Below, piece after piece: positions 26,484 through 37,177 of a DNA stretch of 64,000 bases. Each line of letters starts with the position of its first letter. The first letter of the stretch is position 1. This DNA is from Misgurnus anguillicaudatus. Its lineage: Eukaryota; Chordata; Actinopteri; Cypriniformes; Cobitidae. The notes below the pieces were generated by a model. The model saw nothing but the letters and a program-made list of their open reading frames with translations. It was not told where the DNA came from and did no database searches. The position numbers and the translations under genes are program-made. The stretch covers positions 43,854,501 through 43,918,500 of the forward strand of contig NC_073358.2 of assembly GCF_027580225.2 (NCBI RefSeq), given 5' to 3'.

Positions 26484-29400
26484 TGTATATAGCCGTGGAA
26501 AGACTTAATTTAAGATCTTCACTCTACGTTTGCCTTTAATCATTATTTTTACACGTATGGAGTGCCTCAGGGATGACGTGTTATTGTAGGCCGGAAGTTA
26601 GCGGGACAATGGTTCCCTCATTTATTTTTCCCATAGACTTTGAATTATGGCTAAAAATAAGCTCTGTGTTTAACAAAAGTTTGACACATTTTGTCCAACA
26701 AGATAATCTTCACAGATGAACACAACTTTTATGAATTTTTAATGCGTTTACTAGAAAATAACTAACCTTAGGCTAGAGGCGAACTACACCACGGTCTCTT
26801 GACATCACCGTCATCACCACCAAGCTTCAGAAAGGTGTTTAAAAACATGTTCCCTGATAAGGAAATACTCTGTGGATGAATGTTTGTTGGATTGGATTGT
26901 TAAAAGCTATTGAAAGTTACCAAGGGGACTATTTTCGGGCGCTGCGTAATATCATTGCGCCTCCTGCAGCCATGTTACGGCCGCAAAGTCTTTGATTATT
27001 ACACCAGAATGAGAGTATAGTTCCTAGCCATATCTGCCTAGAAAATCTGAGCTGGAAAATATGCATATTTTCAAAAAAAGTGGAGTGTCCCTTTAAGTAG
27101 TTTAGAGGTGCAGTGTGTAAATTTTAGCGGCATCTACTGGTGAGGTTGTAAATTGCAACCAACGGCTCAGTCCACTGCTCACCCCTCGCTTTTGAAACAA
27201 ATAGAGAAGCTACAGTAGCCGCCACCGGACAAGCATGTCATCATCGGAGACAACTTAGTAAAAAAAGTTTGTCCTTTAAGGGTTTCTGTAGAAACATGGC
27301 GGCCCAAAATGGCGACTTCCATGTAAGGGGACCCTCTGGGTATGTAGATAAAAACGTCTCATTCTAAGGTAATAAACACATAACGGTTCATTATGAAAGG
27401 TCTTTATACACCCCTGATAATATAGTTCAATATATTATTTTGCATTTCTGTCAAAAGATCCTTCTAAAAATTACACACTGCACCTTTAACCAAAACCCCT
27501 GTTCAAAAAACCCATTGACTGTAAGTGCTAAAATGCTTACTCGCTTCCAGGTTTTGCCTACAAAATATGTCATCCCTGCGGAATTCAGTTTCACATTGTT
27601 GCTATGCTTATTATCAGCTATAATGATGATAATGTGGTGTTATATAATCTACATATGCAGTCAATGAAAATCCATCATGTTGTTATGCATTATGATGCAC
27701 ATTCATGTGCCTCAATGGGTTGCATTGCATCAGCATTGGCTTTGGATAAAATGTCTGCCAAATGCATAAATATAATTTATCAAGCCATTAAAATCACTGT
27801 AACAAACTACTAAAAATGAATGAGTTTGTTTATGAAATTGTTTATGACTTGGACAGTCCATAGTGGGTTGTAGAAGAATAGGAGTTCATAGGAAGGTAGT
27901 GTCCTGTTTTTCTCGCTTGCATTATAAAACTCAGGGCAGGAAGGGCATATAATGCTGAAGATTTTAATCACTCTAAAAACAATGGCAATGAGAAAGTGAG
28001 CCAAGGTTAAAGACTTATGAAGGACAGAGGGTCATATATGTGACCCTGGACCACAGAACCAGTCATAAGGGTCAATTTTATGAAACTGAATAAATAAGCT
28101 TTTCATTGATGGATAGTTTGTTAGGATAAGACGATGTTTGGCAACTATTCGAAAATCTGGAATCTGAGGTTGCAAAAAAATTAAAATATTGAGAAAATTG
28201 CCTTTAAAGTTGTCCAAATGAAGTCGCATTACTAATGATAATGATAAATACTGTAAGAAATGTACAAAATAACTTCATGGAAAATGATCTTTCCTTAATA
28301 TCCTAATGATTTTTGGCATAAAATATGATAATTTTGACCAATGCAATGTATTGTTGGCTATTGCTACATGCGAGTTGGTATATGACTGGTATTGTGGTCC
28401 AGGGTCACATATCGCATAAAGATGTGGCTAAAAACCGCCACAACACATTCAATATTCACCTTGAAGATTACCTGCGGGAGTCTGATTGCAGTATCGATCA
28501 ATTTGGTTCAGCCCGAATAAATTTACAAGGTGTTTCAAGATGAACGTTTTTGCTAAGAGGAAAGTCTTGAGATGATACTGAGAAAACACAGATTTGTTTG
28601 AGCTCTGTATGTTGCTGGTTTTGAATGATTAAAATGAAACGTGTGCTGATTGTGAGATACTAAAGCTTCTTACCACAACTCGTTGTGTTTCTTTGTTCTG
28701 CAGATACGTTTCTGATCCCAGAAAGAAAACACCTGTCACTATCAAACCACCGTTCCTCCGTCCTGACCTCCCCAACCACCACGTCACCGTAAAAGTCAGC
28801 GACAATGGTATCCATAGCAACGTCTTTCTAACCAAAGTGAGTCCGCAAAAGCTTTTCATTCTCACCCTACGATGGTTTTTAATCGGTTCAGTTTATGCAT
28901 TTTATTTTCATCTATTATAGTTTATTACAGTTTATCCGTTGGGGGCCTACAATAATTGCATCCACGCAGACTCATCTGTGTTTCTCAAAAAGGGGGCCGG
29001 GGCCCACTAGGGGTCCTTAATATACTTCCAAGGGGGCCTCAATATAATCTAAAATTTTTCAGAATAGAACAAAACAAACATTTAAATAAACTAAAGAAAC
29101 AAAAATCAAGATAGTTATTATTATTTGGTAATTTTGTAATTTAATGAATATACATCAGTTTTAGTTATGCTAAGCTCGAGTATATTTTTTTATTGGGTAG
29201 AAATTCTGTGTGGGATGGCCTTCAAATTGAAAATGAAACAAAATATAAAATCTTATACTTTGATAATTTCAGTTTTCTAAGAATGAGGTGCCTTTAGACC
29301 ATTGGTTTCCAAACCGGGGGTTTGGGGGGAGCTGGATATGAGATTTTGCCAGGGGTCCCCCAGGTTTATGAAATTGTACAAAATTTCATAACTTCTGTGT

Positions 29401-32400
29401 AATTAACAAAAAAAAGATAAGGCAACTAACCAACAGCACTACGTTGTATAATTTAATATTTGTTGAATTTAAATTCTAAATTTGAGATTGTTTTATTTAA
29501 TACACTTTCTTTGGGGGGCCCAAAGGTATGCACCCTTCACAAGTGGGGGGCACGCAGAAAAGTTTGAGAGCCACTGCTTTAGATTAAGGTCTTGGACTTC
29601 AGGTTTCTGAAATACATGAATCTGTCAATTGATTGCTTTTTGATTTAGTCCAAGACCAGCCTGGATGGCGTGGATGATAAAAGTTTAGTCGTACAGCCAC
29701 CATTGCCACCTAAAGCAGACCGCTACAACCAGCTCAAGAGTTCACTCGCTTCCAGTGAAGGTAAGCGGCACAGCCATATGATTCACTTATGGGATATATA
29801 TATTTAGAGCCTGAATCATTGAATTCGGTTCATATCTAAAGAAAAAACTTCAGCATGTTGCTCTTAAATGTGCCTCTACTGCCATCTGGTGGTGTATCTT
29901 ATTGCTACACTGTTGACTCTTACGATTCATTTGTGTCCCAATCTAGAGAGTTCCCTATCCAGCAAACCCACCAATCCATCCACCCCAGCAATGTACAAAT
30001 ACAGACCATCCTTCGGCACCATGCCCAAAGTGCACTATCACGCAACAGGAGAGAAGGTGGGAGGAACAGACTCTTAAAGGAAAACACCACCGTTTTTCAA
30101 TACTTTACTATGTTTTTACCTTAACTTAGACAAATTAATACATATCTATCTTTATTCAATGCGTGCACTTAATCTTTGTACGACGCGTCACGAATGTGTT
30201 AGCATTTAGCCTAGCCCCATTCATTCTTTAGGATCCAAACAGGGATGAATTTAGAAGCCACCAAACGCTTCCATGTTTTCCCTATTTAATGACTGTTACA
30301 TGAATAGTTATACGAGTAAGTATGGTGGCACAAAATAAAAGTTTTTTTAAGCGGAAAAAAAATTAAAACTGTATTGTATGGTGGAAACGCACTTAGTTTG
30401 CAGCACTTCGACCCCAGGCGCAGTAATTTTGACGGACGTTTGAGCGAGAGGGGTAGTAGTCAGGAGTGATGATGTAACAGCGCGCCGAGGTCGAAGTGCT
30501 GCAAACTAAGTTTTATCTGCTTTAAAATCGCCACGTTTTATTTTGTGCCACCATACTTACTCGTATAACTACTCCTGTAACAGTCTTTAAATAGTGAAAA
30601 CATGGAAGCGTTTGGTAGCTTTTAAATTCATCCCTGTTTGGATCCTAAGGAATGAATGGGGCTAGGCTAAATGCTAACACGTTCACGACGTGATGTACAA
30701 GGATTAAGTGAACGCATTAAAAAAAGATACATTTGTATTAATTTGGCTAAGTTGAGGTAAGAAAATAGTAAAATATTGAAAAACGGTGGTGTTTTCCTTT
30801 AAATGCATTTCATTAGAATGTGAATATAACATTTCTATTTAATCAAAAATATTTGTGACATTCTCTGAAGTTTCCTTTTACATGACCTTACTCAGTCAAA
30901 ATATCAAGGTTACATTTTCTGAAATTCATGTAAATTCTTGTAAAAATGTATTTAAAAATTGATTAAAATTCTTGATTCTGATATTCCAAGAAAACAACCG
31001 CTCAAAACTAATAACCCTGTAACCAGGATTCTTCTAATAATTTTAACAGGTACAGTTTAATATTACACAAAAAATAAATATAAATATGTCTTTTATAACA
31101 TATATGACATTTTATTTACAAATGATTAAAGCCAAATGGCGTGTTCGTGACATTTGAACGTCTTGTCTTATCTTCAAGTAAATGAGTTGTCCTCGTGGAA
31201 GGTCTGCATTTATTTAAAATGAGCTTATAAAATATTTCAAGTCAATATTTAATGTTCCTTACATTACTTATGAGGTAAATAGCCGTGTAATAAGCGGGCA
31301 GCTGGTTGTTATCACGAAATAACCCCCTTCAGTGTGATACGAGACCCACCTTTGATCCTAATCAAGCTGTCTGGGCTTACCTATACATTGTCCCTTTCTT
31401 AACGGGGTCTTTGACTTTTGGACCCTAGTGATTTTTTTTTTAATGGCTGGATGATTGCTTTCTCAAAATTGTTCTGCTTTGTATTTCAGATCATAATGTC
31501 TGAAAACGGTAAACCCTCTTCAGTTTTAGAAGAGAGAGGTCACGATTACCGTTCAGAGCCAAATCTGGATCTGCCGGACTACCGTAGCCCATCTCTCCAT
31601 CGAACATACCAGTCCTCCCCTTTCCAGCTTGACTCCTTCAGCACCACGTCTCGCTCGTTCAGTCTTAAACAGGGAGTAAACAGGTCTGACCGTGGACCGC
31701 TAGCCGACGGCAAACCTGAAACGGTCACCTCAACCCCTCACAAAGGAGTCTTTTCCCCTGGAACCCTGTCTGGACGTAACGGCAGTCTCTCCTACGATAG
31801 CTTGCTGACCCCTAGTATGACACCTTCCGTGGGTGAGTGTGCCGCCCACCCAGGTGTGCCCTCAATGGGATTTCACTCACCCTACCTGCCCACTAAAATG
31901 TGCCACGTTCGAGGGCCCGAGTTTCAACGGCATGCCGGCCCATCATCCTACAGCCCTGTGCATGTTGGTGCGATGTACGGCCGCCAGTCGCCACACTCAA
32001 GAGACCGAGAGCGAGACCCCTCCCCAGTACGTTATGACAACCTCTCCAAAACCATCATGGCCTCCATCCAGGAGAGAAAAGAGCTCGAGGAGAGAGAGAA
32101 GCTCATGCACACTCAAGCATCAATGGCTTACGCCAACGATTCGGGTGTGTTCGATACCTGTTCTGGGGCCGCCTATGGACTTCCACACGGGGTGTGCTAC
32201 CCTGATGGCCCCAGAGGTCCCGGCTCCAGAGAGCCCACTCCTCCCGTGTGCGGGTCTCGGGATAACTTGATAGGAGTTGTGGGATACCCTCCCCGAACCC
32301 CTGCTCTTCGTTCCTCTGCCTCCTCGCTGATCAGAGCGCCGAGGACTTCCACGACTTCTCTCCACACAGATGGAAGCAATGGAGGAAATATGCAGGGACG

Positions 32401-34323
32401 AACGACAGAAACTCAATATCGCTCTCCGTTACACCAGACGCGTCAGTCCCCAACCACTGTGCCCCGATCTCCCTCATACACGCACCAGAAGGTCGCCTTT
32501 ATTAGCGCCCTGGAGAGGGCTGAGTCACCACATCTGGGTACAAGGTATGACGCATAGCATCCACTTTTAACCAATGAGCAAGCAGGGTGAGGAAAGATGC
32601 ATGCTGTATTGACTGAATAAGCTTAATGAAAATTATTTATGCTTAGATCCGCTCGGGGTCAGTTGACTTGAAATGAGATTCAATAATGCAAAAAAATGTA
32701 TACTTTGTACTTTGATGGAATTGTTTTGCTCATTATCATTGAACTAAATGAGTACTATTTTCCACATTTTTTATTTATTATTTTGCCCTTTTGCAATGAA
32801 GAAAAATGTGTTTATGTATTTGTTAGCCAAATAAATGTCATCACTTTTCTTTCGCATTATCATGTTTCTGTTTCTGCATGCCTATTCATGTGGCACATTT
32901 TGCATACCACCTACTTTTGGTGTACATTTCCATCATCTGTACTACGTAATATAACAAATAATCTTGAATTAGTATGTATGCATGATTTTTCATTTCGTTT
33001 ATGTAGCTTTCATGTGTTTTCTTTTGCTTTTTATGCACAAGTGATACATTGTAATCAATAATTTCTTATTTTTATTGTGTATGTATGTTTATTTTTTTTG
33101 CTTTCAACTAACATCAGCATGTACAATTTCATCCTTTATACTGTTAAAGGGATCGTTCACTCAAAAATGAAAATTCTGTCATCATTTTCTCATTTTCATT
33201 GTTGTTATTATTATTATTTGTGATAAACAGAAAAGAAGATATTTTGATAAATGGTGGTAAGCACACAGTTGACAGTAACCATTGAATTCCATCATATTTG
33301 TTTTTGCTACTATGAAAGTCAGTGGTTACCATCAGCTGTGTGATTTTCATCATTTATCAAAATATATTATTTTGTGTTCATCCGAAATAAGAAATTCATA
33401 CAGGTTTAGAACAACATGAGGATGAAAAAAATGACAGAATTTTTATTTTGGGGTTAACTGTCCCTTCAGCCATTTTTATTTCTTTTGCATATCAATTTTA
33501 TTACTATGGAAGCCAATTTCCACCACATAAGAAAAACATTCATGCTCTGATAAATCATAATTATGAGATAAAAAGTCAAAATTATGAGATGAAATGTCGA
33601 AATTATGACTTTAAAAGTCATAATTATGAGATAAAAATCTCATAATCTCAAAAAAAAAAAATCATGGTTTGGTAAATTGTAATTATGAGATAAAAGTAGT
33701 TATTATGACTTTTAGTCATAATTCTGAGATAAAAGTAATTATTATGACTTTAAAATTCATAATTTTGAGTTTTTATCTTATAATCATGACTTTTTATCTT
33801 ATAAATATAAAATATAATTTTGACTTTTTGTCTCATAATTTTGACTTTAAAAACTATAATTTCGACTCTTACCAGAAAATGATTTTTTTCCTTATGAGGC
33901 GGAAATGGGCTTCCATATATTACATAAATTTGTTTTTTAATTATAATTATATAAATGATATTTCCTCTCCTAACATTCTTTCATCCCATCCCATTTCCTG
34001 TTCTTCATGAACTCTTCACAAACTTCATTTTTAACATTTTAATCCATTCAGAACTTCTCAATCTCTTCCTGTCTGACGAAGTGCAGAAGAGGATAACGGT
34101 TGTGCATGCATTTGAAAAGCAATCACCTCAAAAATGTCTTCCTGCTATTTTTCTACATAGAGAGGACCGTGGTCAAGGTAAAGTCAACGGACAACTAAAG
34201 CACGGCCTAGCACGTGACTGCCATCTAGGGACACCTTCAGGAACTCCACTGAGTCCCAGCAGACACACCAATGTCAAAAAAGTCACAGGCGTTGGTGGAA
34301 CTACATATGAGATTTCCGTTTGA
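18562..34323 (+). CDS. zdhhc8: zdhhc8, DHHC-type palmitoyltransferase (10 exons, first coding exon missing)
   Basis: Join 18562-18683, 18909-19066, 19146-19318, 25932-26034, 26311-26402, 28704-28836, 29649-29760, 29947-30056, 31490-32544, 34161-34323. All introns are GT/AG and phases agree, giving 739 residues; with about 35 from the missing exon this is close to human ZDHHC8 (about 765). The product S-palmitoylates membrane proteins. It has a Cys-rich zinc-binding DHHC domain with an intact DHHC Cys, three visible membrane segments (a fourth belongs to exon 1), a long Ser/Pro-rich cytoplasmic tail and a C-terminal EISV typical of PDZ ligands. ZDHHC8 rather than ZDHHC5 is supported by [24 protein letters not shown] and [19 protein letters not shown]. 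Fish carry duplicate copies and I cannot say whether this is a or b. Intron 3 (6.6 kb) holds a LINE; intron 8 holds a palindromic MITE 17 bp after a donor. Confidence 0.95.
18909..19066 (+). CDS. zdhhc8: zdhhc8 exon 3: Cys-rich zinc-binding region
   Basis: Acceptor ttttgcag, donor GAG|gtgata. Encodes the acidic [11 protein letters not shown] start, [18 protein letters not shown], then the zinc-ligand region with [15 protein letters not shown] and CSVCDNCVE. The Cys/His pattern is that of the zf-DHHC family. Phase 0 exit. Confidence 0.95.
19146..19318 (+). CDS. zdhhc8: zdhhc8 exon 4: catalytic DHHC motif and third membrane segment
   Basis: Acceptor ctctgtag, donor AC|gtatcc. Starts [17 protein letters not shown]: the catalytic Cys of DHHC is present, followed by [19 protein letters not shown], a membrane segment. 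It ends in phase 2 in the Thr codon completed by exon 5. Intron 3 after it contains a 19.6-20.5 kb tandem repeat, a hAT-like element and a LINE. Confidence 0.95.
19416..19625. repeat. half copy of the GGTGCAGTGTGTAA MITE
   Basis: ttaaaggtgcattgtgtaac then tagaaggatctcttgacaga, atcagtggtgtattaagacc and ttgccattttgtg correspond, inverted, to the right half of 27103-27488. Confidence 0.65.
19626..20525. repeat. tandem array of about four 210-240 bp units
   Basis: The word gaattgggcggtgattgccg (or a 1-3 base variant) recurs at about 19737, 19946, 20163 and 20400. tagattacaatacaaagtca recurs at about 19665, 20089 and 20330. Units also share tcaagcaaa and agttaaatcc. Spacing is 209, 217 and 237 bp. 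Confidence 0.85.
20526..20986. mobile_element. hAT-like MITE, TAGGGATG ends, perfect 8-bp duplication
   Basis: Starts tagggatgaaccgaa, ends attcggtgcataccta. CTTTGCGC stands at 20518-20525 and 20987-20994. It interrupts the last unit of the tandem array. A second TAGGGGTG start at about 20673 suggests a nested partial element. Confidence 0.85.
21690..25512 (+). mobile_element. CR1/L2-like non-LTR retrotransposon
   Basis: About 3.8 kb in zdhhc8 intron 3, same orientation as the gene. It encodes an AP-type endonuclease and a reverse transcriptase and ends in short tandem attcaaattcaaa repeats, the 3' tail style of CR1/L2/Rex elements. The 5' boundary is approximate. One internal stop and at least one frameshift show that this copy is dead. 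Confidence 0.85.
21725..25293 (+). pseudogene. disrupted LINE polyprotein (2A-like motif, endonuclease, reverse transcriptase)
   Basis: The main frame runs 21915-24365. It has a 2A-like [10 protein letters not shown] with NPGP at 22161-22172, then an endonuclease ([23 protein letters not shown]). The reverse transcriptase follows ([44 protein letters not shown]). TGA at 24363-24365 stands directly before [11 protein letters not shown], where related elements have Gly or another sense codon. The same frame continues to 24626 with the catalytic YADDT at about 24453. A frameshift then moves the C-terminal part to 24646-25293. The likely N-terminus starts at ATG 21725 in another frame, so a second shift near 21.9 kb is likely. 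Non-functional as it stands. Confidence 0.85.
25932..26034 (+). CDS. zdhhc8: zdhhc8 exon 5: fourth membrane segment and TTxE motif
   Basis: Acceptor gcttcag, donor CAG|gtgaaa. Completes the split Thr, then [19 protein letters not shown] (membrane), followed by RGRTTNEQ, the TTxE motif conserved after the last helix of DHHC enzymes. Confidence 0.95.
26311..26402 (+). CDS. zdhhc8: zdhhc8 exon 6
   Basis: Acceptor ctattctcag, donor AG|gtaatg. Encodes [20 protein letters not shown] and [10 protein letters not shown], the juxtamembrane cytoplasmic segment. TRGCCGNV is the ZDHHC8 form. A (CA)n microsatellite follows 30 bp into the intron. Confidence 0.94.
26435..26478. repeat. (CA)n microsatellite
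   Basis: About 22 uninterrupted CA units in zdhhc8 intron 6, just after the exon 6 donor. Confidence 0.95.
26560..27095. repeat. unresolved interspersed repeat
   Basis: ggagtgcctcagggatgacg to gtggagtgtccctttaagta. The start and end words are loosely inverse and the segment has no gene-like ORF. Probably a MITE, but boundaries are uncertain. Confidence 0.4.
27103..27488. mobile_element. MITE, AGGTGCAGTGTGTAA ends
   Basis: ttagaggtgcagtgtgtaaa left and ttacacactgcacctttaa right are inverse. The inside has gcggcatctactggtgaggt, a common fish repeat word. A half copy is at 19416. Confidence 0.8.
27722..27785 (+). repeat. DANA-type SINE 3' fragment
   Basis: ggctttggataaaatgtctg followed by ccaaatgcataaatataatt matches the conserved SINE core at 14560. 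The tRNA-like head is absent. Confidence 0.65.
28039..28409. mobile_element. TGTGACCC-type MITE (371 bp)
   Basis: tgtgaccctggaccaca and tgtggtccagggtcaca form an exact 17-bp inverted pair at the two ends. The inner words ccagtcataagggtcaattt and aaaatctggaatctgaggt are the known consensus of this fish family. No clear target duplication. Confidence 0.85.
28704..28836 (+). CDS. zdhhc8: zdhhc8 exon 7
   Basis: Acceptor gttctgcag, donor AAA|gtgagt. Encodes [20 protein letters not shown] then a stretch ending HSNVFLTK. The KPPFLRP and SDNGIHSN elements correspond to the start of the ZDHHC8 tail. Phases fit both neighbours. Confidence 0.92.
29649..29760 (+). CDS. zdhhc8: zdhhc8 exon 8
   Basis: Acceptor tgatttag, donor G|gtaagc. 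Encodes [20 protein letters not shown] and [17 protein letters not shown]. SKxSLD and QPPLPPK match the family tail. Ends in phase 1. Confidence 0.9.
29947..30056 (+). CDS. zdhhc8: zdhhc8 exon 9
   Basis: Acceptor caatctag, donor AAG|gtggga. Encodes [20 protein letters not shown] and a short run ending [17 protein letters not shown] is strongly conserved. A 729-bp palindromic MITE starts 17 bp after this donor. Confidence 0.92.
30074..30802. mobile_element. palindromic MITE, TTAAAGGAAAA ends (copy 2)
   Basis: Left ttaaaggaaaacaccaccgt, right acggtggtgttttcctttaa: exact 20-bp inverse. The arms extend a few hundred bases. The centre carries a second inverted pair, cagcacttcgacc against ggtcgaagtgctg. 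It begins 17 bp after the exon 9 donor of zdhhc8. Confidence 0.88.
31490..32544 (+). CDS. zdhhc8: zdhhc8 exon 10: large disordered cytoplasmic tail
   Basis: Acceptor gtatttcag, donor AG|gtatga; 1055 nt. Encodes [20 protein letters not shown], the conserved [32 protein letters not shown] followed by a charged helix, and many Ser/Pro/Arg-rich segments with no folded domain. The upstream in-frame Met at 31418 is before the acceptor and is not needed. A fragment of this exon is duplicated at 36956-37122. Confidence 0.95.
33146..33475. mobile_element. AGGGAT-GTTCA MITE (Angel-like)
   Basis: gttaaagggatcgttcactc left, ggggttaactgtcccttcag right. Inner words gaaattcatacaggtttaga, tcaaaatat and tactatgaaagtcagtggtt are shared with 59315-59731. 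Confidence 0.75.
33550..33870. repeat. AATTATGAGATAAAAGTC minisatellite with inverted second half
   Basis: aattatgagataaaaagtca-like units repeat about every 18 bp, and after about 33700 the inverse, ataattatgactttttatct-like, dominates. Translates to repetitive NYEIK peptides but is not a gene. Confidence 0.85.
34161..34323 (+). CDS. zdhhc8: zdhhc8 last exon: C-terminal PDZ-ligand region
   Basis: Acceptor ttctacatag, TGA stop at 34321-34323. It completes the split Arg, then reads [15 protein letters not shown] and [20 protein letters not shown], ending ISV. [16 protein letters not shown] is the shared C-terminus of ZDHHC5/8, and the last four residues fit a PDZ-binding motif. Confidence 0.95.
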
Positions 34324-36832
34324 TGGAAAAGAAAGCTGTACGCTCCCTGGAAGGAAAAGCACTGCCATGGCAAATCCATCTTCAGTTGTACTCAAGGAAA
34401 GTCTGTTTATTGTTTTATAAAATTATACTTTGACTGACCAGTCAAAAAAGACACTGTGACTGGTCTCATGGAAGAAGATGGCCGCAACTTTCCATGTGGC
34501 CCAGTGTAAAATATAATATAACAGATGCCGCTTCGACAAAGGAGCCTCTTGTGGAGCATTCAGGTCACATAGAGATCACACACAACAAAAATGCTGGTGT
34601 AATAGCTTAAAATGGAAATTTACAAAACCATTAAGGGCTGAATATGTAGTGTTGTTTTAAATATGTGTGTGTATAAATTCAAAGGTCCCTTATTAAATGC
34701 AAAGGTGCTCAGTATGAGGATTATTCTTTGCAGTATAGGTCTCAGTAACCTATATGAATGTGACTGTGTATGTACATGCTCGTGACACCATTACTGATAA
34801 TTCTTAACAAACAATCAGGGTTTTCCCCCAGTCATTTCATACCATGTTACTGGTCTCCAAACAAACCATGACAGCACTTGTGTAGTGATAAAAACCTACA
34901 CAGAAGTAATGGTGGTCATAAACACATTTTCTAATGTAAGACTATAAGCTGCCATTGTGATATGTGTATGTAATATTATGAGTGATTATAAAGAAAATGT
35001 TAAAAGATAAGTATGTTGCCTGGACGAATACTGGCCATTGTTACATTTTTCAAGTGTTTTATAGTCGAAGAGTTAGTGGAAAATTAAACAACCCCTTCAT
35101 CTTTGATGGTAAATCCTGTTACCTTTATATTTAGAGTTGATTTTGATATATACAGGTGTATTATAAGTTTTTTTTTTGTAATTTCATTTAGTTGTAGAGT
35201 AAAAAGTGATTGCTATAACCCAAAAAGGATTATGAGGATCAATCAATACACTTCATTTCTTTTGTTTTTGTAACTTTGTGCTTTTTCTGTCTTTCAGTAG
35301 TTTGGTATATATCACTTTTCATACTGAAGTTCAGATCAGAAGTGGGTGTTTGTATTTTGTGTGTTTTTTATTTTATATTTTATAATTTATTTGTACAAAT
35401 TAGTATGCATTGTCATTTTTTAAGTGTGAAAGTAGTACTTTTTATTTTAATCATAGTGAAAGAACATTGAAAGCCAATGATGTGGTGTTGTTAAAGGTTT
35501 TGGGGATAACAATCAAATCAAGACTAAATCCCTTGTTATTGAAACGATGGATCTCTTTGAAATACTTTAATAATTGAGTACATATGACACATGAACGCAA
35601 AAGCTGGTATTTGCTTCTGTCCCTTTCATATCATTTGATGCTGAAATACCCACTCTAAATAATGCTGGTTTATTTTTAACCCAGCTTTGGGTCAAAAAGG
35701 GATGAGCCCAGGGTTGTAATTTAACCTAGACTGTAAACATTCTTTGTTGCACTTAATTGTTTAAGTTTAAACAACTTGAATTAATAAGTCAATTCAACTT
35801 TTTTGATTAGTTAGCTTTAGGTGCAACAAGGATTTTTTTACAGTGTATGCTGGGTTGTTTTAACCAATGGTTGGGTCAAATATAAACATTTTCTGGGTTA
35901 ATTTGACCTTTTTTGATCATTTCTATATAAGAAACCAGAAGAATTCTCTTAAAAAACGTGAACTGTATTAGAATAGTGTGTATTGTTTGGGCAGTTGTAA
36001 TGAAGTGTCATTATTACCTTTAAAGTGGGAAATGTATTAAGGGTTGTTATATTTCATTGAATTGCATGTTTGTACAAGCACCCATTTCCTTTTATTGGGA
36101 ACATTTCCTGGTTAAACCAAGCATATGTTTTGACCTTTGAGAACATTTAGGGCAATTTAAAAGAGCCCAACCAACATGACATGATTGTCATTTTATCTTA
36201 ATTTTTTTACTAATAATAATTTAGTTTATTTTTACTCATGAACAGCACAGGTGATGTGGCAAATTCTTACCTACATGCTCAAAGCAAAACTTTAAACTAT
36301 GGCCTCTTTCACGAAAATAAAAGCTGACATTATAAGGAGTATACAGTAGTAATTGTTGATTGTGTAGATGTCTTACAGAAGAACCATCAGACTACAGTAT
36401 GAAAGTGACCCAAAGTACTTCATGACTCGTGATTTTCTCACAGATCTGCCTTGGAGGTCTAACAAATCAGTGGTTTTGATCAGTGTGAAAAATCCTGAAA
36501 AATATACGTTGTTCAGTTTTGTTCAGCTCCTTAATGTTGTACATACAGTTTATGGGAAGGACTTTACAGTATGTTGGGCTCCATTTTTGTGAATGTTTCA
36601 CTGTGTCGGGTCATATGGCATCACGGCTCCTGAAGGAGTGTTATGTTCATCACTGCCGCTGTCTGGCACAGCGCAACCTTCTGTTTAAATGAAACATGTA
36701 CAGTAAAAAAAAAACAAATATGGGACTTTTTTTTCTGTGATGAAGTATTTGCTTCAGATGAAATGAAGACATTATAGTTTCGTATCAAGGTACATCTATT
36801 ATTTTTGTTCATCAAGGAAAAAACAGAATAAA
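34324..36832 (+). other. probable zdhhc8 3' untranslated region with candidate poly(A) signals
   Basis: No coding signal follows the TGA for 2.5 kb. AATAAA hexamers occur at 36316-36321 and 36827-36832; which one is used cannot be told from sequence. A GGGTT-type MITE remnant (about 35655-35900) lies inside. The extent is inference from spacing only. Confidence 0.4.
35655..35900. repeat. GGGTT-type MITE with nested fold-back
   Basis: actctaaataatgctggttt then atttttaacccagctttggg is close to the left end of the 40318-45610 element. Inside, ttgttgcacttaatt and gtgcaacaagg form a smaller inverted pair. Confidence 0.65.
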
Positions 36833-36955
36833 TATAACTTTAACATTTGTTTCTGTCTTATCTTTATTCTTCTCTTTTAGTAAATTTGCTGTGTGCTAAC
36901 AGAGATTAAAGAAACTGTTTAAAATTTTACCCTAATGATATCAACTTGATTTCAG

Positions 36956-37122
36956 GAGGCCGAGAATGAGACCCCTAGTACGTTATGACAACCTTTTAAA
37001 AACCATCATGGCCTCCATCCAGGAGACAAAAGAGAAGCTCATGCACACTCAAGCATCAATGGCATACGCCAACGATTTGGGTTTGTCCGATACCTGTTCT
37101 GGGCCGCCTATGGGTGTGCTAA
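36956..37122 (+). pseudogene. broken partial copy of zdhhc8 exon 10
   Basis: Aligns by eye to 32001-32200. It shares cagtacgttatgacaacct-like sequence, accatcatggcctccatcca, aagctcatgcacactcaagc and gatacctgttctggg. The copy lacks short pieces relative to the source: about 5 bp before agtacg, about 14 bp in the ERKELEERE helix and about 12 bp after cctatgg. A weak reading frame ([14 protein letters not shown]) survives, but deletions alter the frame at the end. The sequence just before it, tgatttcag, resembles a splice acceptor. It lies 2.6 kb beyond the zdhhc8 stop in the same orientation, so a local duplication that then decayed is likely. Confidence 0.88.
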
Positions 37123-37177
37123 CTCGCGTCATCGTTTACTTTGGGGTTTGTACCTTTTGCATATCGTTAACGTATTA

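Noticed and set aside
31833..32270. 145-codon + ORF
   Set aside because: Alternate frame of zdhhc8 exon 10.
32689..33061. 121-codon + ORF after exon 10
   Set aside because: AT-rich intronic sequence rich in Phe/Ile/Tyr with no homologue recognised; the zdhhc8 frame continues at 34161.
33550..33870. CRISPR-like array
   Set aside because: Units are contiguous, with no unique spacers, in a vertebrate intron.
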